From Lachnospiraceae bacterium (GTDB lineage: Bacteria > Bacillota_A > Clostridia > Lachnospirales > Lachnospiraceae), in NCBI GenBank assembly GCA_016291475.1, contig JAEEXJ010000018.1:1-38032 (forward strand): a DNA stretch of 38,032 nt, written 5' to 3'. This document shows positions 8,642 to 16,675 of this stretch, piece after piece. The notes beneath the pieces are model-generated. The model saw nothing but the letters and a program-made list of their open reading frames with translations. It was not told where the DNA came from and searched no databases. Position 1 is the stretch's first letter, and each line of letters begins with the position of its first letter. The position numbers and the translations under genes were made by a program.

Positions 8642-10373
8642 GATTTTGAAATTCTGTGATCGCGATAACGCACGCAGAATTCGATCGGCCTATATTTTTT
8701 CATTTTTAAAATCATTTTCGCAAAATGCTCCGATCGTCATGGCTGTATTTTTGATCCGTGCCCTTATGGAAGGCGATGCCGATGTGAAAAGCTGTCTCAT
8801 AGCCGCGGCAGGACTTTTTACATTCTTTGTTTTGACAGCGGTTTTCGGACATTTATCCGACAGACTTCAGTCATCCTCAGGTTATAAAGTGTTTGCCGAT
8901 AAGCGAATAGAATTCGCAAGACATTTGCGTACTCTTCCTATGGGATTTTTTACAACCGGAAATATAGGACGGATCAGTTCAATATTATCGGAGGACATGG
9001 TCTTTGTTGAGGAAAACAGCATGAGCATAATCGCGGAGATCATCAGCGGTTTGTTTTCACAGCTTGTAATTGCCGGCTTTATGTTTGTATTACATCCGGC
9101 TTTGGGAATAGTGGTAACGATCACATCATTGGTAGTAATGTGTGTCGCAATACCCATGGACAGAGAATCCATGCGCAATTCCGCCGCGCGACAGAAGGCT
9201 GTTGAGGATCTCAGCGGCGCTGTGATCGAATATGCCGAAGGGATGGCTGTTTCAAAAAGCTTCGGTATTACCGGAGAAAGCTCCACGAACCTCAGGGAGA
9301 GCTTTACCAAAAGCCGTGAGGCAAATCTGAAGTTTGAAAAGGATCATACTCCCTGGGAAAGAACTCTGGAGATCATTTATGCCCTCGGAACTGCGGGGGT
9401 GCTTATTGCTTCGGTATGGCTTACGGGGGAAGGACAACTGGACAATGCATCATTTATCGGAATGCTATTGTTTCTTATGAATCTCTTTGCGCCGTTTAAA
9501 ACCGTATATCAGCTTGGTTCGCGTCTTACCATTATGGATATCGCACTTGACAGAATTGAGTCGGTATTTGCTGAAAAAGCCCTTCAGGACGACGGCAAAG
9601 AAGAGCTTAAGAGTGATCCGGGGCATGAGATAGAATTTGCCGATGTTTCTTTTTCTTATGATAATGAAGAAGTTCTCCACGGTATTTCTTTTACCGCAGA
9701 TAAAAATGAGATGGTTGCACTTGTAGGTGAATCGGGAAGCGGTAAAACCACAATTGCCAATCTGCTTGCGCGCTTTTGGGATGTGTCATCCGGAACTGTA
9801 AAGGTTCGCGGCACCGATATAAGCAGGGTGCCGTTGAAAACTTTAATGGATCAAATCAGTATTGTTTTCCAGAAAGTATATCTGTTTGAGGATACGGTTT
9901 TTAACAATATCGCTATGGGTAAAGAAAACGCGACGTTCGAAGAAGTTGCGGAGGCGGCAAAAAAAGCACGTTGCTATGATTTCATTATGAACCTGCCTTA
10001 CGGTTTTGATACCGTGATCGGAGAAGGCGGATCGACCTTGTCCGGGGGAGAAGCACAGCGAATATCCATTGCCAGATGCATCCTGAAAGATGCACCGATT
10101 ATTATTCTGGATGAGGCTACTGCAAGTATTGATGCGGATAATGAAAGATTCATCAAGGAAGCAATGTCGGAGCTTTGCCTGAATAAGACAGTCATCGTAA
10201 TTGCCCACAGACTAAATACCATACAGGGAGCCGATAAGATCATAGTAATGGATCACGGTAAGATCATTGAACAGGGTGATCACGGATCGCTCATGGAGAA
10301 AAAAGGATCATATTACAGGATGTATTCTTTACAGCGAAGCATGAATGAAAACACGGAGGTAACCTGTGCATGA
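8622..10373 (+). CDS. ABC exporter, ATP-binding/permease half-transporter
   Basis: This 583-residue ABCB-type half-transporter has a six-helix membrane domain (about 20-310) and a C-terminal ATPase with Walker A GESGSGKTT, signature LSGGEAQRISIAR, Walker B with catalytic Glu in IIILDEATASID, and H-loop VIAHRLN. All key residues are intact. It starts at a TTG with AGGAGG eight bases upstream (8608-8613) and overlaps the end of the previous gene by 20 bases. It most likely forms a heterodimer with the exporter module fused to the ECF ATPases. The co-transcribed ECF genes suggest the two systems handle related compounds, but direction and substrate are inference. Confidence 0.88.
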   Translation: MIHYVHRILKFCDRDNARRIRSAYIFSFLKSFSQNAPIVMAVFLIRALMEGDADVKSCLIAAAGLFTFFVLTAVFGHLSDRLQSSSGYKVFADKRIEFARHLRTLPMGFFTTGNIGRISSILSEDMVFVEENSMSIIAEIISGLFSQLVIAGFMFVLHPALGIVVTITSLVVMCVAIPMDRESMRNSAARQKAVEDLSGAVIEYAEGMAVSKSFGITGESSTNLRESFTKSREANLKFEKDHTPWERTLEIIYALGTAGVLIASVWLTGEGQLDNASFIGMLLFLMNLFAPFKTVYQLGSRLTIMDIALDRIESVFAEKALQDDGKEELKSDPGHEIEFADVSFSYDNEEVLHGISFTADKNEMVALVGESGSGKTTIANLLARFWDVSSGTVKVRGTDISRVPLKTLMDQISIVFQKVYLFEDTVFNNIAMGKENATFEEVAEAAKKARCYDFIMNLPYGFDTVIGEGGSTLSGGEAQRISIARCILKDAPIIILDEATASIDADNERFIKEAMSELCLNKTVIVIAHRLNTIQGADKIIVMDHGKIIEQGDHGSLMEKKGSYYRMYSLQRSMNENTEVTCA

Positions 10374-10555
10374 GTAAGAATACCAGCAGAATGATCGGAA
10401 TGATCACTATGATCGTCAGTGTGTTTTTTCTGATGGGAGGGCTATATCTTGGACAGGCCGGTATCTCGAAGATTGTGACTTGCGTTTGTCTTATTGCAGG
10501 GGTGGTCCTGCTGATCTTAGGGACTGTTTTCTATAAAATCCTTAAATCGGATTGA
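10370..10555 (+). CDS. Small two-helix membrane protein
   Basis: This 61-residue protein has two hydrophobic segments (about 9-28 and 33-55) joined by a short loop, a basic N-terminus and a charged end. Its ATG overlaps the preceding ABC exporter stop by four bases (ATGA), so it is the last gene of the ECF/ABC operon. I do not recognise a family. The position suggests an accessory or stabilising partner of the transporter, which is inference. Confidence 0.65.
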   Translation: MSKNTSRMIGMITMIVSVFFLMGGLYLGQAGISKIVTCVCLIAGVVLLILGTVFYKILKSD

Positions 10556-10562
10556 TGTGTAT

Positions 10563-10591
10563 TTGACAAAGCATTTTAAATGATGTAATCT
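10563..10591 (+). promoter_or_regulatory. Promoter of the tetR-like gene
   Basis: A perfect TTGACA (10563-10568) is followed after 17 bases by TAATCT (10586-10591), a weaker -10 box. The transcription start would fall near 10598, in an imperfect 15-bp palindrome (10598-10612, GCTAACACTGATAAC, 11 of 15 positions symmetric), which fits autoregulation. Confidence 0.55.
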
Positions 10592-10597
10592 TTGATA

Positions 10598-10612
10598 GCT
10601 AACACTGATAAC
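10598..10612. promoter_or_regulatory. Imperfect palindrome at the tetR-like gene start of transcription
   Basis: GCTAACACTGATAAC is partly self-complementary and contains the CTAAC half-site found in the operators at 3955-3976 and 11300-11317. A further GGTTAA half-site lies at 10624-10629. The match to the GGTTAG-N6-CTAACC core is poor, so autoregulation through this site is only a suggestion. Confidence 0.35.
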
Positions 10613-10635
10613 TTATGCTTACAGGTTAACAAAAC

Positions 10636-11253
10636 ATGCCAAGAGATAAGTCCTTAAGCCATGAAAAAGTAAAAAGGGCGATCCGTGAAGAATTCCTTGA
10701 AAAAGGGTATGATGACGCATCCATCAGAAGCATCGGTGCCCGTGCAGGAATGACTTCAGCCGGATTGTATCGTCATTATCCCGATAAGGAATCCATGTAT
10801 TGTGCCATGGTTGAACCTCTCATAGCCAGCATTAAGACATGGACCGACAGGCATACAGCCATGAAATTCGATATGGTCGATAGCGGTGCAAAGAAAGATG
10901 AACTTTTCGGAGAAACCTTCATCGATCTTATCAGGGAAGTGATACTTCCCAGAAGGGAAGAATTCAAGCTCCTGATGACCAGATCGAGAGGAACGAAGTA
11001 TGAGAACTTCATTAATGATTATGTTGAAGAGAATCAGAAGAAGTTCATGTACGCCATCAGGCAATTAAAAAAGAATGGCTATAAGACGATTGATATAAGC
11101 GAGGAGGAATTACACATGTTGCTTTCAGCATATCTGACAGCATGCTTTGAACCGATCATACATGATTATGATGATAAGAAGATCATCAAGTATTTAAATA
11201 CAGTCCATCAATTTTTCATGCCGGGATGGCTGAAGATAATGGGAATCAAGTAG
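10636..11253 (+). CDS. TetR family transcriptional regulator
   Basis: This 205-residue regulator has an N-terminal TetR helix-turn-helix at about residues 10-56, with REEFLEKGYDDASIRSIGARAG, read here as REEFLEKGYDDASIR then SIGARAGMTSAGLYRHYPDKE, the classic TetR recognition pattern ending in YRHYPDK. The C-terminal 140 residues are a helical ligand-binding and dimerisation domain with no recognised subfamily. It sits between two ABC transporter operons that share the same palindromic operator, and it has its own promoter and terminator. The natural reading is a local repressor of both operons that releases on binding a transported compound. Confidence 0.88.
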   Translation: MPRDKSLSHEKVKRAIREEFLEKGYDDASIRSIGARAGMTSAGLYRHYPDKESMYCAMVEPLIASIKTWTDRHTAMKFDMVDSGAKKDELFGETFIDLIREVILPRREEFKLLMTRSRGTKYENFINDYVEENQKKFMYAIRQLKKNGYKTIDISEEELHMLLSAYLTACFEPIIHDYDDKKIIKYLNTVHQFFMPGWLKIMGIK

Positions 11254-11279
11254 AAAAGAGCCGAAAGGCTCTTTTTTAT
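11254..11279 (+). terminator. Rho-independent terminator of the tetR-like gene
   Basis: AAAAGAGCC (11254-11262), a GAAA tetraloop and GGCTCTTTT (11267-11275) form a perfect 9-bp stem followed by more T residues. The stem begins at the gene's stop codon. Confidence 0.88.
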
Positions 11280-11280
11280 T

Positions 11281-11345
11281 ATGTTAGTTATCAATACGCG
11301 GTTAGTGATAGCTAACCAAATGAGCGTATTGATTACTTATAACAT
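11281..11345. promoter_or_regulatory. Nested operator/dyad before the second ABC operon
   Basis: The core GGTTAG (11300-11305), TGATAG, CTAACC (11312-11317) repeats the operator at 3955-3976. It lies inside a wider dyad: TCAATACGC (11291-11299) pairs exactly with GCGTATTGA (11324-11332), and outermost ATGTTA (11281-11286) pairs with TAACAT (11340-11345). The region could be a compound operator or a leader hairpin. I could not assign a convincing -35/-10 pair here. Confidence 0.6.
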
Positions 11346-11364
11346 CACAGGGAGGAACGTTAAG

Positions 11365-13128
11365 TTGGGTAAGAAAAATGAATTTGATCACATGAAGCTG
11401 ATCAGAGAATATGCGGGGGGGCATAAGCATCTGATAACTATAGGAAGATGCCTTGCAGGTGTAAGTGCCGTAATGACACTTATTCCATACTACTTGCTAT
11501 GGAAGATCATCAGAACAGCGGTTGGCGGTGAAGAATTAGAGAAGATAAGCCTTTATGCATGGTTTGCGGTAGCCATGATCGTAGGGGCACTTCTCGTATA
11601 TATATTGGCGCTTTTATGTACTCACATTGCCGCATTCAGGGTTCAGGCCAACATGAGGTCTTCTCTTATGAGACGAATCCTTACACTGCCGCTTGGAGTT
11701 TTTGATGAAGACGGAACCGGTAAGATCAGAAGAACCGTCAATGACTCCACTGCGGCAACCGAAACATTTATCGCTCATAACCTTGCTGATAAGACCGTGG
11801 CAACTGTTACACCGATCGGTCTGCTTGTTCTTGTACTTGCTTTTAACTGGAAGATCGGTCTTATCTGCATGATACCTGCATTTATCGGATTCATATGCAT
11901 GATGTCGATGATGGGTAAAGGCATGCAACAGAAGATGAAAGAATATCAGGATGCTCTCGATACAATGAGCAGTGAAGCGACCGAATATGTGCGCGGCATT
12001 CCGGTTGTCAAAACTTTCGGACAGACTGTTCATTCTTTTAAACGCTTTAAGGAATGCATAGACGGATACGGAAAGTGGACCACCGATTACACCCTTATGC
12101 TCAGATTACCCATGATGGGATTCATGACATGCATCAATGCGATATTTGCTTTTATAGTGATCGCAGCGTATGCGGTGACGAAAGACGGAATAACAAATGC
12201 GGCAATCCTGAATGTCATGTATTACATCATCGTTACGCCCCTTGTTACCATAGCGCTTACAAAGATCGCATATTCGGGAGAGGCGGAGATGACTCTTATC
12301 GATGCTCTTAAACGAGTAGAGACCATCATGGCTATTAAGCCATTGGATGAAGGATCCTCTGATAAGAAACTTTTGGATAACGGAATTGAACTTAGAAATG
12401 TTTCTTATCGATATGATGATGCAACCCGTGATGCAGTTGAGAATGTTTCAATATCCATCGCCTCCGGAGAGCATGTAGCTTTAGTCGGTCCCTCCGGATC
12501 CGGTAAGACCACACTTGCAGAACTTATGGTCAGATTCTTTGATGTTACGGAAGGAGAGATCCTGATCGGCGGAGTGAATGTAAAAGATATATCTTCAGCA
12601 GAATTAATGAATCAGGTTTCATTTGTATTTCAGGACAGCCGTTTGATCAAAAAATCCATCTTTGAAAATGTCCGTATGGCAAAGCCCTCTGCATCCGAGG
12701 AAGAGGTTATTGAAGCATTAAGGAAAGCTCAGTGCATGGATATCATCGAAAAGCTTCCTGACGGAATTCATACCGTAATAGGCGAAAAGGGAACATACCT
12801 CTCAGGCGGAGAACAGCAGAGGATCACCATAGCAAGAGCTGTTCTCAAAGACGCTCCGATACTTATCCTTGATGAAGCAACCGCTTTTGCCGATCCTGAT
12901 AATGAAAGCAAGGTACAGGCAGCATTTGAAGAACTTTCACAAAATAAGACTCTCATAATGATCGCTCACAGGCTGAGTACTGTCATGAATGCGGACAGGA
13001 TATTTGTGATGGATAAAGGTAAATGCACCGAATCGGGAACTCACGAGCAGCTTATGAGCCGGGGCGGTTTGTATAAGCGTATGTTTGACGAATATACAAG
13101 ATCAATCGAGTGGAAGGTAGGTGCATGA
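11365..13128 (+). CDS. ABC exporter, ATP-binding/permease half-transporter
   Basis: This protein of 587 residues is an ABCB-type half-transporter with a six-helix membrane domain followed by an ATPase with Walker A GPSGSGKTT, signature LSGGEQQRITIAR, Walker B plus Glu in LILDEATAFAD, and H-loop IAHRLS. The TTG at 11365 is preferred because GGGAGG lies nine bases upstream (11350-11355). The ATG at 11281 would start inside the operator and terminator area and add 28 residues of unlikely sequence. The next ATG is at 11392. The gene overlaps the following half-transporter by four bases, so the two should form a heterodimeric exporter. The upstream palindrome links it to the neighbouring TetR. Confidence 0.87.
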   Translation: MGKKNEFDHMKLIREYAGGHKHLITIGRCLAGVSAVMTLIPYYLLWKIIRTAVGGEELEKISLYAWFAVAMIVGALLVYILALLCTHIAAFRVQANMRSSLMRRILTLPLGVFDEDGTGKIRRTVNDSTAATETFIAHNLADKTVATVTPIGLLVLVLAFNWKIGLICMIPAFIGFICMMSMMGKGMQQKMKEYQDALDTMSSEATEYVRGIPVVKTFGQTVHSFKRFKECIDGYGKWTTDYTLMLRLPMMGFMTCINAIFAFIVIAAYAVTKDGITNAAILNVMYYIIVTPLVTIALTKIAYSGEAEMTLIDALKRVETIMAIKPLDEGSSDKKLLDNGIELRNVSYRYDDATRDAVENVSISIASGEHVALVGPSGSGKTTLAELMVRFFDVTEGEILIGGVNVKDISSAELMNQVSFVFQDSRLIKKSIFENVRMAKPSASEEEVIEALRKAQCMDIIEKLPDGIHTVIGEKGTYLSGGEQQRITIARAVLKDAPILILDEATAFADPDNESKVQAAFEELSQNKTLIMIAHRLSTVMNADRIFVMDKGKCTESGTHEQLMSRGGLYKRMFDEYTRSIEWKVGA

Positions 13129-14864
13129 AGATGATAGAAAAATTACAGCATAAGTACGCCCTTTCAAGACAGGGTGCTGTTGATATGATCAAGGCAAGCA
13201 TCGCTGTGACAATTACCAATATCGCACTTATGATGACTGCCGGGATTCTATATACCCTAATAAATGACCTGCTCAGGGGGAATCTGGGTGATGACAGGAT
13301 CCCGTTTTATGTGATCGGATCCATTGCTGTTTTGGTATTGGTTTTCATCACCAATTATATACAGTACAATGCAACATTTCTTACAACATATCGTGAGAGC
13401 GGTATCAGAAGAACCACGATTGCCGAAAAACTCAGAAAGCTTCCGCTTTCGTATTTCGGTAAAAAGAATCTGGCAGATCTTACTACGAATATTCTGGGCG
13501 ACTGTGCAATGATCGAAACAGCATCAAGCCATTGGATCCCTGAACTTATCGGTGCGATTGTGTCCACAACTTTGGTCGGTATCAGTTTATTCTTTTTCTT
13601 TGATCCCAGAATGGTAATTGCCAGTTTCTGGGTAATACCCATTGCATTCATAATCGTCACATCATGTTCCGGTCTGGAGAAAAAGGCTGCCCGCAAGAAT
13701 CAGGCGGTAAAGCTTGAAATGTCCGATGGAATACAGGAGTGTCTTGAATCCATAAGGGATCTTCGCGCCAATAATGCGCAGGATGCATACATGGATGAAC
13801 TTGAAGGCAAGATAAGAAAAGTAGAAAAATTTGCGCTCTTTACTGAACTGAAAATGGCAGTGTATGTAAATTCTGCGGCTATAGTTTTAAAGCTGGGGAT
13901 AGGAACCACTTCGGTTGTGGGAGGCATACTTTTTGCAAAAGGTGAAATAGATCTTCTTACGTTCTTTATGTTCCTTATGCTGGTATCAAGGCTTTATGCT
14001 CCCATGGAAATATCACTGCAAAATTTTGCGGCGATCATTGCAACGGGAATTCAGTGCGAGCGTCTTGATGAAGTTCTTTCACATGATATCCAGACCGGTT
14101 CCGAAGTAATGAAAAACAACGGCTTTGACATTGTATTTGAAAACGTGGGATTTAAATATTCGGATGATACGGATGTTCTTAAGGATGTAAGTTTTACGGC
14201 TAAGCAGGGAGAAGTTACCGCACTTATAGGACCTTCCGGCGGAGGTAAGACTACGATCTCAAGACTTGCGGCAAGATTCTGGGATGTAAACAGCGGAAAG
14301 ATCACTCTAGGGGGAGAAGATATTTCTAAGATCGATCCGGAAACACTTCTTACCAATTATTCGATCGTATTTCAGGATGTAACACTCTTTAATAATTCTG
14401 TCATGGAGAACATCAGAATAGGAAAGAGCGGTGCCACCGATGAAGAAGTAATGGAAGCTGCAAAGCTTGCTAACTGTGATGAGTTCATAAATCTTCTTCC
14501 CGAAAAATATGGCACATACATCGGAGAAAACGGAAGTGAACTTTCAGGCGGTGAGAGACAGAGGATATCTATCGCAAGAGCATTCCTTAAAGATGCTCCG
14601 GTCGTTCTCCTTGATGAAGCAACCGCTTCACTTGATGCGGAGAATGAGACAGCGATTCAGGAAGCTCTCTCCAGACTTATCAAAAATAAGACCGTTCTTA
14701 TCATCGCACATCGTATGAGAACCATAGCAAATGCAGATCATATAGTAGTGCTCAAAGACGGCACGGTTGCGGAACAGGGCAGCCCTGAATTCCTGTCGGG
14801 TTATGACAGCATATACAGCCGCATGACCAAACAGCAGCTTATATCCCAGAATTGGAAGATGTAA
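13125..14864 (+). CDS. ABC exporter, ATP-binding/permease half-transporter
   Basis: This protein of 579 residues pairs with the previous one. The membrane domain occupies about residues 20-310, and the ATPase has Walker A GPSGGGKTT, signature LSGGERQRISIAR, VLLDEATASLD with the catalytic Glu, and H-loop IAHRMR, so both nucleotide sites of the presumed heterodimer look catalytic. The ATG at 13125 overlaps the previous stop as ATGA and has GGAAGG seven bases upstream. A GTG at 13110 and an ATG at 13131 are alternatives. It is the last gene of the operon and converges on the TetR gene at 14875 with only 10 bases between and no clear terminator. Confidence 0.87.
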   Translation: MKMIEKLQHKYALSRQGAVDMIKASIAVTITNIALMMTAGILYTLINDLLRGNLGDDRIPFYVIGSIAVLVLVFITNYIQYNATFLTTYRESGIRRTTIAEKLRKLPLSYFGKKNLADLTTNILGDCAMIETASSHWIPELIGAIVSTTLVGISLFFFFDPRMVIASFWVIPIAFIIVTSCSGLEKKAARKNQAVKLEMSDGIQECLESIRDLRANNAQDAYMDELEGKIRKVEKFALFTELKMAVYVNSAAIVLKLGIGTTSVVGGILFAKGEIDLLTFFMFLMLVSRLYAPMEISLQNFAAIIATGIQCERLDEVLSHDIQTGSEVMKNNGFDIVFENVGFKYSDDTDVLKDVSFTAKQGEVTALIGPSGGGKTTISRLAARFWDVNSGKITLGGEDISKIDPETLLTNYSIVFQDVTLFNNSVMENIRIGKSGATDEEVMEAAKLANCDEFINLLPEKYGTYIGENGSELSGGERQRISIARAFLKDAPVVLLDEATASLDAENETAIQEALSRLIKNKTVLIIAHRMRTIANADHIVVLKDGTVAEQGSPEFLSGYDSIYSRMTKQQLISQNWKM

Positions 14865-14874
14865 ATCGGGTTTA

Positions 14875-15477
14875 TCAGATCATCTTGAACAGGCGCCGAA
14901 ACTCGGCTTGAATAAAGTCGGTTTCGGAAAGGCCTGTTTGTTTTTTTATATACTTGGCTTTTTTTGCGGTCATTTGAATGACACCACAGATGGAAGACCA
15001 GACTGTAAAAACAGTAATGAAGGCATCATCTTTAAGGTTAAACAGTTTAGTCAGGTACGTATGTATTTCTTCACCGATCATATATGTATCTTTTTCGGAT
15101 TGATAATATTTTTCTGAGGAAAAATCTACATTAATGGTATCCTGCAGAAATTGGAAATACATAGGATACTTCTTGTTGTATTTCAGCAGACTGTTGCATA
15201 CACCCATGAAGTTTTCTTCATCCGAGTAAGTATCATCGGTAGAAGATAGGATTTGTTTTTTGATCAGTTCCATGCTGTGTAAAACAAGATACGAGATGAT
15301 CTCTTCTTTATTTTCAAAATACACGTAGATTGTCGCTTTGCTGTATCCTGCAAGTTCTGCAATCTGTGAGACTGTGGTTTTATCTATGCCCTGTTTGATG
15401 AAGAGTTTTTCTGCAGCTTCGGATATTCTTTTTCTGTGGATTGAAGGTTCTTCTTTTACTCGTCTTGCCATGATCAT
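14875..15477 (-). CDS. TetR family transcriptional regulator
   Basis: This 200-residue repressor has a TetR helix-turn-helix near residues 17-63: the segments SEAAEKLFIKQGIDKTTVSQ and IAELAGYSKATIYVYFENKE match the family closely. The C-terminal ligand domain is not assignable. Its start overlaps the stop of the upstream nitroreductase-like gene (ATGA), so both belong to one operon transcribed leftwards. The 44-bp palindrome over that operon's promoter is its likely autoregulatory target. Confidence 0.88.
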   Translation of the reverse strand: MIMARRVKEEPSIHRKRISEAAEKLFIKQGIDKTTVSQIAELAGYSKATIYVYFENKEEIISYLVLHSMELIKKQILSSTDDTYSDEENFMGVCNSLLKYNKKYPMYFQFLQDTINVDFSSEKYYQSEKDTYMIGEEIHTYLTKLFNLKDDAFITVFTVWSSICGVIQMTAKKAKYIKKQTGLSETDFIQAEFRRLFKMI

Positions 15478-16556
15478 TTCACCGAAATGTAATCGGCTAA
15501 ATCCCTCCTTATAGCAGCATTTGTTCCGTAGTCATTAGTATAACCGATACGCAGTATCATTTGAATATTTTCTATATTAAGAGCTTTTTCAAGATTCGTT
15601 TTGTATACGGGTTCTTCAATAGCGTAACTCATGGGCTGGACAGAGATTCCTGCGTTTGTTAATGACAGCCATAGATTGACTGTCTGTATTCCGCAGGCTA
15701 TAAGTTCTTCCTCTGAATTTTCTGAAGTGATAATTACAAAACCGGAACAATTATCCAGCTGATTTTCAGCGGTTGTAATACCCTGCTCCGCAAAAGATTC
15801 TCCTGTAGCACTTTCATGAGTTGTAATGAGATAATAAATACTTTTTCTGAATCCGGTTATTCCCAGTTGCTCAGCGGGAAGGCCGTCTTTAGTGCTGATG
15901 GTTTCCGAGTTTGATAACCTGAGCCATTCCGATAATTCCTTGGCTGCGCGCAAATCACCGGCCTGAGCTATGTAAGCATTTAATGTGGCATTCTTTATAG
16001 CGGCAAATTCTGTGGTATCGGAAGAGTAATATTGAACCATATCTGAAACCGGATATGCGTTATTAAAAGATTCCGGTGTTAACTCCTCCGGTTTGAATTC
16101 TCTTTTATCTGTGTGGCGCTTAAGGATAAGATCAATTAGATCCTGATCCGTTGTTTCACTTGTTTTATGATAATTTAGTGAAATTTCCTTTAACTCATCA
16201 TTGTAACTTTGGGTGGTTTCGTAGCCATATGCTTTAAAGCTGTTCATAAGTGTCATGGTATAGCATCCGAGAGAAATATAGTTCTCCCTGAGAACCGGAT
16301 CTATGATATTCAGTGTTCTGTCAGGATCAATCTTTATTTTAATCATTTCCTGATCGGGATATACATCTATGATCCAGCTTTGGATGTTGTGTGAACTGGG
16401 AGCCAGGGATCCCAGGTACAGAATATCCTGTAATTCTTCACTGATCCCTGCAACGGATCTGTCTGTGTGGACATCTATTCTCCTTCCGCGGATCAGTAAT
16501 ACGGCTATGAGTACTAAAACAATTGTTACAATAAGGATCATAAATTTGATTTTCAT
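15474..16556 (-). CDS. Membrane-anchored Acg-type nitroreductase-like protein
   Basis: This protein of 360 residues has an N-terminal hydrophobic anchor (about residues 3-23, followed by RGRR) and a nitroreductase-like domain of the Acg/FMN-binding type. The start of that domain, ILYLGSLAPSSHNIQSW, matches the family motif that contacts FMN phosphate, and a second characteristic stretch, TNAGISVQPMSYAIEEP, lies near residue 315. The ATG at 16556 is preferred over the one at 16568 because GGAG lies six bases before it. In the usual topology of an N-terminal anchor the catalytic part would be outside or membrane-associated, which is unusual for a flavoprotein. It is the first gene of an operon with a TetR repressor and sits behind a strong promoter covered by a long palindrome. 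The substrate is unknown. Confidence 0.72.
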   Translation of the reverse strand: MKIKFMILIVTIVLVLIAVLLIRGRRIDVHTDRSVAGISEELQDILYLGSLAPSSHNIQSWIIDVYPDQEMIKIKIDPDRTLNIIDPVLRENYISLGCYTMTLMNSFKAYGYETTQSYNDELKEISLNYHKTSETTDQDLIDLILKRHTDKREFKPEELTPESFNNAYPVSDMVQYYSSDTTEFAAIKNATLNAYIAQAGDLRAAKELSEWLRLSNSETISTKDGLPAEQLGITGFRKSIYYLITTHESATGESFAEQGITTAENQLDNCSGFVIITSENSEEELIACGIQTVNLWLSLTNAGISVQPMSYAIEEPVYKTNLEKALNIENIQMILRIGYTNDYGTNAAIRRDLADYISVK

Positions 16557-16571
16557 AACTATCTCCATTTG

Positions 16572-16615
16572 ATTAATTGAACTATGGGTTTAATTAAACC
16601 AATAGTTCAATTAAT
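16572..16615. promoter_or_regulatory. Near-perfect 44-bp palindromic operator
   Basis: The 22-bp arms centred between 16593 and 16594 are complementary at 21 of 22 pairs, the exception being 16586/16601. The core is GGTTTAATTAAACC (16587-16600), flanked by ATTAATTGAACTAT and its complement ATAGTTCAATTAAT. It covers the spacer, -10 box and start region of the leftward promoter at 16593-16621. The length suggests two TetR dimers or two overlapping sites. Confidence 0.82.
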
Positions 16616-16621
16616 TGTCAA
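16593..16621 (-). promoter_or_regulatory. Promoter of the nitroreductase/TetR operon
   Basis: On the minus strand a perfect TTGACA (16621-16616) is followed by a 17-base spacer and TTTAAT (16598-16593), one mismatch from the -10 consensus. The 44-bp palindrome overlies it. Confidence 0.8.
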
Positions 16622-16675
16622 GAGATACTTAAGGGAGAATGATTAAATTTTCTTAAATCGCATTACCTCGTATGT

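Noticed and set aside
11281..11364. Earlier ATG start of the ABC exporter at 11281
   Set aside because: It would place the coding region over the terminator tail and the operator and lacks a ribosome binding site, whereas TTG at 11365 has GGGAGG.
15000..15020. Further copy of the GACTGTAA arm
   Set aside because: GACTGTAAAAACAGT lies inside the TetR coding region and lacks the 19-base spacing, so it is a chance match.
16625..16665. Terminator between the permease gene and the nitroreductase promoter
   Set aside because: A GATTTAA/TTTAATC stem is imperfect and AT-only without a clear T-run on the leftward strand.
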